Shown here: positions 1 through 6,983 of the stretch, in pieces
How positions within the stretch are numbered: the first letter of the stretch is position 1
How the letters are laid out: every line of letters starts with the position of its first letter
Assembly (NCBI GenBank): GCA_036506395.1
Contig: DASXRU010000073.1
Coordinates: forward strand, 1 to 64,000
Source of the DNA: DASXRU01 sp036506395
GTDB taxonomy: Bacteria; Acidobacteriota; Blastocatellia; Pyrinomonadales; Pyrinomonadaceae
DNA length: 64,000 nt
Direction: 5' to 3'
Translations under genes and position numbers: made by a program
The notes under the pieces: model-generated
Databases searched by the model: none
What the model saw: only the letters and a program-made list of their open reading frames with translations
Told to the model about the DNA's origin: nothing

Positions 1-2258
1 TTTCGGTAGCGATCGATGGCGACACAATGGTGGTCGGAGCTTGGGCCATCAATCTCCTAACTGGTGGGGCGGCCTACATCTTTGAGCGGAATCAGAATGG
101 CGTTCAAGGCTGGGTAGAGGTGCAAAAACTCACCGCGAGTGATGTGGCGGCGCATGACCAATTTGGTTCGTCGGTAGGGATCGATGGCGACACAGTAGTG
201 GTCGGTGCTGTCGGCAAGAACTCCAACACTGGCGCGGCCTATACATTCGATTTGACGTCTACACCGACACCGAGTCCGACACCGCTGGCTAGTTGCAGGT
301 TTACAGCCAACCTTGGCAGCCCGCCGGCGCCCGCCACGACCGGTACGATGACAACGCGATTGTTCCGAGGCTCCGAGCAGGGTACCTGCAGCACGAATCC
401 CTTCCCTGGGAATACGGGTTCCGGCTCATTTCCATTCGACGCTTATACTTTTACGAACTCGTCGCCCTCACCAGTCTGTATATCAGCGGCGTTGACTGTA
501 AATTCCCAGTCCAACGCGAACTATCAAATCGCGGCTTTCCGGGCGCCGTTTGTCGCGACTGACATCACCAATGCATCCCGTTACCTCGGTGATCCGGGCA
601 TTAGTAGCAGCACACCTGGACCGATCATCAATTCGTTCCAGTTCACCGTTCCAGGCAACACCAGCTTTGCGATTGTCGTCTACTCCGTCAACGGCACGGC
701 AGAACTGGGCGGGAGTTACACGTTCCAGGTAATGTCGACGAGCAGCTTCTGCCCATCGATTCCCACGGCAACACCAACTCCGCCGGCGACTAAGGGCACT
801 GCAGTGGCCTATCAAATCGACGCTGCGCATAGCGGGGCACAGTTCGACACGATTACCCCGCCCTTGACGAAGCGGTGGTCTCGCGATCTGGGCGGTCAAA
901 TCTCCTATCCACTCATTGCGGGCGGTAGGATCTTCGTCACCGTCGCGTACTCCACCCCTTCTTTTGCAGCAAAACTATATGCCCTCGACGAGGCAAATGG
1001 GGCGACGTTGTGGGGACCAGTCGATATAAGTGGATCATTTCCCTGGTCCAACGCCACCTACGACGCAGGACGCGTCTTCGCTGTGAACTATAGCGGCCAG
1101 CTCCGTGCTTTCGATGCAGCGTCAGGTGCGCAGCTATGGTCGACGCAGCTTCCCGGGCAAACTTCGTTCGATTCACCGCCGACCGCATCAGGTGGAGTGG
1201 TGTACGTGGTCGGCGCCGGGACGGGCGTAACGTTGTACGCAGTTGACGAGCAGGATGGCGCTGTTAATTGGTCCAATTTGATGTTCAGTGGCAGCGACAG
1301 CTCTCCAGCCGTAACCTCAACTGGAGTATTCGTCTCATTCGCTTGCCACTTTGACTTCGATTTTTCGCCTCAGGACGGGTCTCTGATCTGGCAACATTCC
1401 GAGGGGTGCACGGGCGGAGGAGGAAGTACACCAGTCCTCTTCGGCGGGCGTTTGTATGAGGGCGATTCTTTGACAGAAAAAAAGATGTTCGATGCCCCCA
1501 CTGGCGCGGTGCTAGGCACTTTCCCGCCAGGTCCACCTCCGGCATTCAGCGGCTCCACAGGGTTCTTCCTCACCGGATCCATTCTAAGAGCGCGCGATGC
1601 CTACTCTGGGGCAGTCCGGTGGTCGTTCACGGGCGATGGCACCCTAATTTCGGCGCCAATCGTAGATAACGGCTACGTATACATTGGTTCTCGCAGCGGA
1701 AAGGTCTACGCTCTCGACGGTAGTACGGGGGCGAACGTCTGGACCGGGAACCTGGGTGCGGCCGTTCAGACGACCGAGTCGCTCGTCACCCGGCCGCACA
1801 CCGGACTCGGCGCCGGTGACGGGCTCGTAGTCGTACCGGCATCTACTCTCCTCGTAGCCTACCAAGGAACCCTTCAACTACTCTTGGATGAGTCTGGCCC
1901 GGCGTTAAACCAAGTTGCAGCATTAGATTCAGTACTTCTTACGCGTGATCCATTTCCGGTCGTAAACGCGGCGGACTTATTGAATCTCGGAGTGGATCGC
2001 AATACCCGAGTAATAGTCTTTGCAATGAATCTTCAGTTGTTGCAGGGAGAGAGTTCTTCTGCCGTTACGGTAAGTCTAGTTGATAGTAACAACCATCCTT
2101 ACGATATCGCGGCTGAGGATGTGCGTCCTGTGCCGAATTCTTCGTTTACCCAAGTGGTTTTCAGGCTCCCTGATAACACACCAATTGGCACCTGCATCAT
2201 CACACTCAAAGCGCACGGACAGACCAGTAATGCGGGCAGCATCAGAATTCGAACTTAG
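1..2258 (+). CDS. Secreted FG-GAP / PQQ-type beta-propeller protein, 5' truncated
   Basis: The reading frame is open to the left edge, so the N-terminus lies outside the window. The first 75 visible residues hold two FG-GAP-like units with the recurring IDGDTVVVGA pattern. A Thr/Pro linker (TPTPSPTP) follows, then a beta-sandwich-like stretch, a second short linker, and about 350 residues of PQQ-enzyme-like propeller blades with repeated ALD..G...W motifs. The last ~110 residues form a module (VIVFAMNLQLL, then SSFTQVVFRLPD) of a kind I know from secreted Acidobacteria proteins. It probably acts outside the cell in binding or adhesion. No catalytic residues were recognised, so the exact role is unknown. 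Confidence 0.75.
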   Translation, partial: SVAIDGDTMVVGAWAINLLTGGAAYIFERNQNGVQGWVEVQKLTASDVAAHDQFGSSVGIDGDTVVVGAVGKNSNTGAAYTFDLTSTPTPSPTPLASCRFTANLGSPPAPATTGTMTTRLFRGSEQGTCSTNPFPGNTGSGSFPFDAYTFTNSSPSPVCISAALTVNSQSNANYQIAAFRAPFVATDITNASRYLGDPGISSSTPGPIINSFQFTVPGNTSFAIVVYSVNGTAELGGSYTFQVMSTSSFCPSIPTATPTPPATKGTAVAYQIDAAHSGAQFDTITPPLTKRWSRDLGGQISYPLIAGGRIFVTVAYSTPSFAAKLYALDEANGATLWGPVDISGSFPWSNATYDAGRVFAVNYSGQLRAFDAASGAQLWSTQLPGQTSFDSPPTASGGVVYVVGAGTGVTLYAVDEQDGAVNWSNLMFSGSDSSPAVTSTGVFVSFACHFDFDFSPQDGSLIWQHSEGCTGGGGSTPVLFGGRLYEGDSLTEKKMFDAPTGAVLGTFPPGPPPAFSGSTGFFLTGSILRARDAYSGAVRWSFTGDGTLISAPIVDNGYVYIGSRSGKVYALDGSTGANVWTGNLGAAVQTTESLVTRPHTGLGAGDGLVVVPASTLLVAYQGTLQLLLDESGPALNQVAALDSVLLTRDPFPVVNAADLLNLGVDRNTRVIVFAMNLQLLQGESSSAVTVSLVDSNNHPYDIAAEDVRPVPNSSFTQVVFRLPDNTPIGTCIITLKAHGQTSNAGSIRIRT

Positions 2259-2960
2259 GAAGTCGGGGGTTGTAACCCTCCCTATTTTAGATCCGGTCAT
2301 TAGTAGAGATTTCCGGTTGATAGTGAATCAGGTTGATCATAGATCAGCTTACTCTTCCCATTGACGTCAGTTTTGGCGATGCTCTCACCAAACGGAAATG
2401 GGTATTTGCTACCGTAGAGGGCCCTGTCTGAGTTGACCTCGACAGGCTTAACGGTAACTTTCAGTCTCCAAGATTTCACAGTTGCGGTGTGAAGTGTTTT
2501 GAGGCTTGAAGGTGCGGTTTAGCGATCACTCAAAAGGTGACTAGAATAATCGAAATCGCGCACGAAAACCGTCCCCCAAACGTCCCCCAGCGACACGCAA
2601 ATCAGGCACTGCATGCACGGTAGGCAGCGCATGCACGGACATTTTTTCTGAGCGATTTTGTAAGTATTGAAAATAAAGAGCGGCTGATCTAGATTCCCAA
2701 GCTGAAAGTTGCGGGTTCGAGCCCCGTCGCCCGCTCCATTTTTCCTCAGTAAACTCTCAGACTCAATTTTCAAAAGTTAGAGAAACTTTAGAGTTGTGCC
2801 GCAAACGTCCCACGGAGCTGCTTTCGATTGTTGGCGGCCGTAGATGGCAGCCTCCCTCCAACATCGACGCCGCGCCATTTAAGCGTCTATGCAGCTTTGA
2901 TAAGATGCGAGCATCTCGCTCGTAATTGATCTCAGTTGAATGTTTCGGAGGTAACTAGGG
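2259..2960. other. Gene-poor stretch with a tRNA relic
   Basis: No convincing protein gene is visible between the propeller protein and the DinB gene. The only recognisable item is the 3' half of a tRNA-Gly, described separately. A short sequence with two CGTCCCCC repeats lies just upstream of the relic. An open frame on the minus strand across the relic translates to the GARTRN-type peptide that arises whenever a tRNA 3' end is translated, so it is not a gene. Confidence 0.6.
2694..2738 (+). pseudogene. 3' half of a tRNA-Gly(CCC) gene, attachment-site-like
   Basis: The 45 bases read as a clean 3' tRNA half. There is a 7-base anticodon loop TTCCCAA (anticodon CCC), the 3' anticodon strand GCTGA, five variable bases, a T-stem GCGGG/CCCGT around loop TTCGAGC, the acceptor strand CGCCCGC, discriminator T and encoded CCA. 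Discriminator T and the GCGGGCG-type acceptor fit bacterial tRNA-Gly. The expected 5' half (acceptor GCGGGCG, D-arm, TCAGC stem strand) is absent upstream. A break inside the anticodon loop is typical of integrase attachment sites in tRNA genes, but no integrase gene is nearby. A second, diverged copy lies at 18128-18155. Confidence 0.7.
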
Positions 2961-3563
2961 ATGAGCCGATATGAGTTCCTGGCGGAAACATACCGAACTG
3001 AAAGAATCAAGACCCTCTCTGTGTGGTCCCAGTTCGATGAAAACGACATGGAGTTCCGACCTGAGCCCCGCGCTAGAACGCCTCACGAGCACATGGTCCA
3101 TCAGTGCGTCAGCGAAGACAACTGGATGAGGAATATGCTGGGGATCGATACAAACGAACCTGCGCTGCCGCCGGTCGAAAGCAAAATTGAATTTATCAAA
3201 TGGTATGCGAAAGTATCGCAGATCAGACTAAGACAGCTATCGTCGAAGCCCGACGATTGGTTCGAAGAGGTAAAGAAGTTTTTTGAATTGCCTAGAAGCA
3301 GGGCCTGGATTGTGACAAGAAGAATCGCGCATACATCGCATCATAGAGGACAGCTAACTGCCTATCTCCGAATTTTGGGTAAGGATTTATATTCTACGTA
3401 CGGACCAAGCGCCGATACAGGAGGCCTCCCGCAGAATAAAGCGCGCGTCATTTACCGATATTCCTCTATTGAGGAATTGATAACGGAAGAAGAAAGAGGC
3501 GGAACGTCGCCTGTGCTTCCCGGTCCTGGTCCTAACAAGCCGACTGAGAGACCAAACGAATAG
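2961..3563 (+). CDS. DinB/YfiT-family putative metal-dependent protein
   Basis: This 200-residue protein fits the four-helix DinB/YfiT superfamily of metal-dependent transferases and hydrolases, including bacillithiol and mycothiol transferases. His47 in the early EHMVHQ helix and His124/His128 in the HTSHHRGQL motif match the usual three-histidine metal site, and the HHRGQ signature near the C-terminus is characteristic. The ATG is preceded by GGAGGTAACTAGGG, a good ribosome binding site. The substrate is unknown. The C-terminal ~45 residues after the DinB core are Pro/Gly-rich and overlap the minus-strand frame that carries the rhodanese relic. Confidence 0.85.
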   Translation: MSRYEFLAETYRTERIKTLSVWSQFDENDMEFRPEPRARTPHEHMVHQCVSEDNWMRNMLGIDTNEPALPPVESKIEFIKWYAKVSQIRLRQLSSKPDDWFEEVKKFFELPRSRAWIVTRRIAHTSHHRGQLTAYLRILGKDLYSTYGPSADTGGLPQNKARVIYRYSSIEELITEEERGGTSPVLPGPGPNKPTERPNE

Positions 3564-3727
3564 GTTCCTGCTCGGGTGATAAGTTGATCGCGCCCAGGGA
3601 GGTGCGCATGCTGGTAAGCGGTCCTCGGCAGAGTTTCAACTAAGAGAAACTTGTCACCACGATCAATCTTCAGCCTGAGTTTGTCTCGCGAAATAGTAGT
3701 TACCATTAGTTCGCCTTTCTTAATCAC
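3539..3727 (-). pseudogene. Rhodanese-domain fragment with frameshift
   Basis: Reading from 3727, the minus strand encodes a start typical of single-domain rhodaneses: ISRDKLRLKIDRGDKFLLVE, then LPRTAYQHAHLPG. A family member would continue AINLP. Here the frame is shifted at a GGG run, and the continuation AINLSPEQEP sits in the next frame and ends soon after. The catalytic cysteine region is missing because the DinB gene end begins here. I read this as the first ~60 codons of a lost rhodanese. It lies directly downstream of the winged-helix regulator on the same strand, an arrangement often seen with ArsR-type regulators. Confidence 0.65.
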
Positions 3728-3754
3728 CTTCTCCGTAGCGATGTTGGGAGTCAG

Positions 3755-4366
3755 CTATCGGTTAATGCCGTTTGCTTCAGGTTCCTCCGCCCAGAAGATC
3801 CACTGAGCGCCGTTTGCGTGTTTCTCGCGAGGCGCTAACAGCCCACCTTTCTCCAGCTGAGTGCGTGCGCCGCGATACATGTTTGCGAACAAACAATGGG
3901 TGATGTCAGATAACTCCCAACCCTGATTCGCAAGGGCCGTCTTGCGGAAAGCGCGTTCCATCTTTGGGCGTTTCTTTTCAAAGAGCGTGACCAACTCTTT
4001 ACTCATCTCCTCGCAGAGCGCCATGAATTCTGCGCACTCTTCATCCTTGAAGACAGGAAAGTTTGGCTCATAGTAACGCTCCGCTGGATGCGTCTTTTCC
4101 CACTCAACGGCCTCTCGTAACAGCTCGCTGCGAAGCATGTCACGAACGTGCGTATGGACGCTGGGGGTAGAAAGATTAAGCGCTTCCGCGATTTGAGTGA
4201 TCGTCTTCGGCCCCTGCGCCAAGACATTCAGGATTTCTTCTTTGGTCCCGTTTGGCAACAGTTTGTTCTTGGTGATCTCGGCCCAGGGATCGCTATAACC
4301 ACCTGGCCTTGATGAAACGCACTCACACGGAAAGCGCAGTCCTTTATAACCTGTAGGTACAGTCAT
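3755..4366 (-). CDS. Winged-helix (ArsR-like) transcriptional regulator
   Basis: The 203-residue protein carries a winged helix-turn-helix at about residues 41-100, with TITQIAEALNLSTPSVHTHV as helix-turn-helix and a wing after it. This architecture belongs to the ArsR/MarR-like group. The remaining ~100 residues are mostly helical and charged, possibly for dimerisation or ligand binding. No clear metal-binding Cys cluster is seen apart from C14 and C16 near the N-terminus. Its former partner gene downstream, a rhodanese, is broken. The upstream gap holds palindromes that could be its operator. Ligand unknown. Confidence 0.75.
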   Translation of the reverse strand: MTVPTGYKGLRFPCECVSSRPGGYSDPWAEITKNKLLPNGTKEEILNVLAQGPKTITQIAEALNLSTPSVHTHVRDMLRSELLREAVEWEKTHPAERYYEPNFPVFKDEECAEFMALCEEMSKELVTLFEKKRPKMERAFRKTALANQGWELSDITHCLFANMYRGARTQLEKGGLLAPREKHANGAQWIFWAEEPEANGINR

Positions 4367-4510
4367 CGTTCGACCATTTCCTGGGAGAGTTTGCCTTTTA
4401 GGTTAGGGGTTTACTTGAGGGATCGCCGAGCATTATAGCAGTCTCACTGCCATTCAGAATGACACAAATTTTTGATATTTGCTGGCGAGGTCGCTCTTTA
4501 CAATTACTTT

Positions 4511-4528
4511 ATTAGGGCTTATCCTAAT
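4511..4528. promoter_or_regulatory. Palindromic operator candidate ATTAGG-N6-CCTAAT
   Basis: A perfect 6-bp inverted repeat with a 6-base spacer lies between the winged-helix regulator and the divergent membrane gene. Size and position fit a dimeric winged-helix operator. The AGGTTAGG motif on either side shares the TTAGG core. Binding is an inference from position only. Confidence 0.4.
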
Positions 4529-4676
4529 AGTCGTTCCCTTCAGGTAGTATCCCCCAAAACAACCCCTTTCAGGTTAGGTTCGTAGGCCCCACGCGCAAAC
4601 GGAGCTAACCAAGATCGTGCCGACGTTGCGTCGCGAAAAACCGTAGTCGGAATCGAATAAGAGTAAGGAGGAAAAG

Positions 4677-4801
4677 ATGAACCGTCGACTCGCGAAGATT
4701 GGGCTGGTGACGTTGCCGCTTACAACGCCGTGCATCAGCAAATCCTGCATATGGGGGACGGGCTGAGCGGGAATCATCAATCAATTCCCAAAGAAGTTTG
4801 A
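4677..4801 (+). pseudogene. Short ORF and gene remnant after a strong RBS
   Basis: A strong AAGGAGG site precedes an ATG that opens a 29-codon frame ending at 4766. The +2 frame over the same bases reads DWAGDVAAYNAVHQQILHMG and runs to a stop at 4801. That looks like the C-terminal end of a normal protein rather than random sequence. The likely explanation is a gene whose body was lost, leaving its start and tail joined out of frame. The parent family was not identified with confidence. Confidence 0.35.
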
Positions 4802-4849
4802 ATAAGTTTCCAAAGTTGCTGAACAGTTTTCTTCACTAGGAGGTGATTT

Positions 4850-5344
4850 ATAGCCAGCAAGGCAAGCATCGGAGGACACCCAATCCATCCGATGTTAATT
4901 CCATTTCCAATTGGACTTTTGGTTTTCTCATTGATTGCCGATGTGATTTATCTGTGGCGAGGCAATCCTGTTTGGGAAGACTACATCGCTTTCTACACGC
5001 TGCTCGGTGGGATTATCGGCGCTGCGGCAGCGGCGATACCCGGTTTGATTGACTGGGCCACGCTCACCGATCGCGCCGCCGTTAAGGTTGCCAACTGGCA
5101 CGCGCGAGTGAACATCATCGGATTGGTGATTTTCATCGCCAGCTTTTACCTGCGGACTTCAAGCGGAGCTAAGTGGATAGTCAGCCTGCCGATCCTCCCG
5201 TTTATTCTCTCTCTGATCGGCGTGATTGGATTATCTATTGCTGGTTATCTTGGCGGTGAACTTGTTTTTCGATATGGAGTCGCCGTAGACGTCCCGGCCG
5301 AGGCGCGAAAAGCAGACAGGTCAAGTCACGTGCGCGCGGCCTAG
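4850..5344 (+). CDS. DUF2231-family four-helix membrane protein, apparent ATA start
   Basis: The protein has four hydrophobic segments and the HPIHPMLIPFPIGLL motif that marks the N-terminus of DUF2231 proteins. The first ATG (4892) would cut this motif in half. In the same frame, after an upstream TGA, an ATA codon stands 6 bases behind a perfect AGGAGG (4838-4843), giving a natural N-terminus of ~14 extra residues ending in GGHPIHP. I therefore annotate ATA as the probable start; an ATG-to-ATA mutation with weaker expression from 4892 is the alternative. DUF2231 proteins are inner-membrane proteins of uncertain function, often near redox genes. Confidence 0.75.
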   Translation: MASKASIGGHPIHPMLIPFPIGLLVFSLIADVIYLWRGNPVWEDYIAFYTLLGGIIGAAAAAIPGLIDWATLTDRAAVKVANWHARVNIIGLVIFIASFYLRTSSGAKWIVSLPILPFILSLIGVIGLSIAGYLGGELVFRYGVAVDVPAEARKADRSSHVRAA

Positions 5345-5368
5345 GACACATGTCGGCTGACCAAAGTC

Positions 5369-5485
5369 ATGAACAATCGTGAAATCGCGTACGCGTTCAC
5401 GAGAATCACGTATGGCGTGATCTCTGCATCGGCTTTCGGCGAAGCCAATTGCGGCGTAACGAAAGACTGCCACCAGACGCCATGA
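5369..5485 (+). pseudogene. DoxX-like N-terminal stub
   Basis: The 38-codon frame starts MNNREIAYAFTRITYGVI, which resembles the first helix of DoxX-family membrane proteins. It then runs into unrelated residues and stops. The stop overlaps the next start as ATGA, so translation could be coupled to the Nfu gene by chance or by retained architecture. The rest of the DoxX protein is missing. Assignment rests on the first ~18 residues only. Confidence 0.45.
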
Positions 5486-6099
5486 GCGAGAACCTTCAAA
5501 TCACGAGTGAAATAGATCGGCGCAATCCGAAGCTCTGCCGATTCACTTCAACTCGTACGCTATATGTCGGGACCAAAACGGTAAACAGCGAGGAGGAGGC
5601 CGAAGGACTGCCGTTAGCCGAGCGATTAATGCGTTTGCCGGGCATTGAGAGCATTCAACTGATCGGGCATCTGTTGTTGGTAACTAAAAATGAGGATCGC
5701 GAATGGACGGATCTTAGTAACGAAATCGAATCTGTCCTCACCTCATATTTAGTCTCAGGGGACGCGTTAAGTCCTGATGACGTTCACGAGCAAATGATGC
5801 TGATAGGAAGAAACACCAAGGAAAAAGTTCAGTATTTGATCGATGCGCAAATCAATCCCGGCGTGGCTGAGCACGGTGGTTCGGTGCAGGTGGTCGATGT
5901 TCGAGACGGCGATGTTTATCTAAGACTCCATGGCGGATGCCAGGGATGCGCCGCCGCCGATTTCACCCTCAAGCAGGGTATTGAAACGATCGTGAAACGC
6001 GCCGTTCCAGAGATTCAGCAAATCATCGATCTTACGAATCATGGGGCTGGTCTAAATCCTTATTATCGAGGACCCAACTTAGAACAGATCGCAAATTAG
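5482..6099 (+). CDS. Nfu/NifU-type Fe-S cluster scaffold protein
   Basis: From ATG 5482 the product is 205 residues. The N-terminal ~95 residues resemble the Nfu N-terminal domain. The C-terminal part is a NifU-type Fe-S domain with the GGCQGCAAADFTLKQGIE signature, whose Cys153 and Cys156 would hold a bridging cluster between two subunits. The longer frame from TTG 5449 adds residues unlike the family. Nfu proteins carry assembled [4Fe-4S] clusters to target enzymes. Here the gene sits just ahead of fdhE and a formate dehydrogenase with five predicted clusters, which suggests a dedicated role in loading that enzyme. Confidence 0.85.
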   Translation: MSENLQITSEIDRRNPKLCRFTSTRTLYVGTKTVNSEEEAEGLPLAERLMRLPGIESIQLIGHLLLVTKNEDREWTDLSNEIESVLTSYLVSGDALSPDDVHEQMMLIGRNTKEKVQYLIDAQINPGVAEHGGSVQVVDVRDGDVYLRLHGGCQGCAAADFTLKQGIETIVKRAVPEIQQIIDLTNHGAGLNPYYRGPNLEQIAN

Positions 6100-6114
6100 C
6101 CGGAGTAGTCTGCG

Positions 6115-6903
6115 ATGAGTGATTGGTGGGACAAGCAAATTAAGAGAGCGGACCAGTTGGCGCTGCAGGCTAACGGGTCGAAAGAACTGCTCACGTTCTA
6201 TGCACAGTTACTCCGCGCACAGAAAGATATCTGCGAGTTTCTACGCGGACGTAAAGATTGGCTGCCGTCCGGTGACCTCGAGAGCGACTGGCCAGCGCTT
6301 AGTGAAGCATTTTCCGGATTCCTCAAAGTGATTGAAAAATATGGTCCGACAGCACTCGCTGCTGAGGCTAATGATTTGTCGGCGACAAGTGATAATGTTA
6401 TGGCTGAAAGGCTAATTACTTACTGGCGAAGTCCATCGGACATTCAATTCTTTGAGAAGGCATTCCTACAACCTTACCTCAGATGGTTGGCTGAGTCAGA
6501 CGGCAGACCAGTAGGGCGAGAGATTCCCGCGAGCGAACGTTACTGCCCCTTCTGCGGCGGTAATCCCCAAGTCAGTTTCCTCCAGAACAAAGAAACCACC
6601 GCAGAGAGCGGCAACCGCGATCTGATTTGCGGGATGTGTTTGTCCTCATGGGAATTTCGCCGAGTAGTGTGCGCCAATTGTGGAGAAGAGCGACCCGCGA
6701 AGCTCGGATATTTTCATTCACCGGAGTTCGATCATGTTCGCATAGAAGCTTGCGACACCTGTAAGCATTACATCAAGGGAGTTGATCTTACTCGTGCTGG
6801 TTTCGCCGCGCCGCTGGTCGACGAGATCGATGCTGCGTCTTTGGATCTATGGGCGCGCGAACACGGTTATACAAAGATAGAGCTGAATCTAGTTGGCGTT
6901 TAG
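6115..6903 (+). CDS. fdhE: Formate dehydrogenase accessory protein FdhE
   Basis: The 262-residue protein shows the four CxxC pairs typical of FdhE: Cys144/147, Cys172/175, Cys186/189 and Cys213/216. These build two rubredoxin-like metal sites behind a helical N-terminal half. FdhE is a cytoplasmic redox or quality-control factor needed for maturation of the respiratory formate dehydrogenases before Tat export. It starts 15 bases after the Nfu stop and lies 80 bases ahead of the catalytic subunit, on the same strand, consistent with one operon. Confidence 0.9.
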   Translation: MSDWWDKQIKRADQLALQANGSKELLTFYAQLLRAQKDICEFLRGRKDWLPSGDLESDWPALSEAFSGFLKVIEKYGPTALAAEANDLSATSDNVMAERLITYWRSPSDIQFFEKAFLQPYLRWLAESDGRPVGREIPASERYCPFCGGNPQVSFLQNKETTAESGNRDLICGMCLSSWEFRRVVCANCGEERPAKLGYFHSPEFDHVRIEACDTCKHYIKGVDLTRAGFAAPLVDEIDAASLDLWAREHGYTKIELNLVGV

Positions 6904-6983
6904 GTGTTCCCCTGTATTTTGCTCGTTCCCCCGTGGTGTTAGGCCCCTTTCACAAAAACTGTAAGTTGAAGGAGTAGCTTGCC

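Larger units (their letters stand above)
4367..4849. other. Intergenic region with operator-like repeats and gene relics
   Basis: This stretch separates the regulator from the divergent DUF2231 gene. It contains two copies of AGGTTAGG (4400-4407 and 4571-4578), a palindrome at 4511-4528 and coding debris around 4670-4801. No intact gene was recognised. Confidence 0.55.

Noticed and set aside
2640..2738. Complete tRNA gene
   Set aside because: Only the 3' half is present; the acceptor 5' strand, D-arm and 5' anticodon strand cannot be found upstream.
2519..2773. Minus-strand frame with GARTRN peptide
   Set aside because: It is the translation of the tRNA 3' half and its flank, a known annotation artefact.
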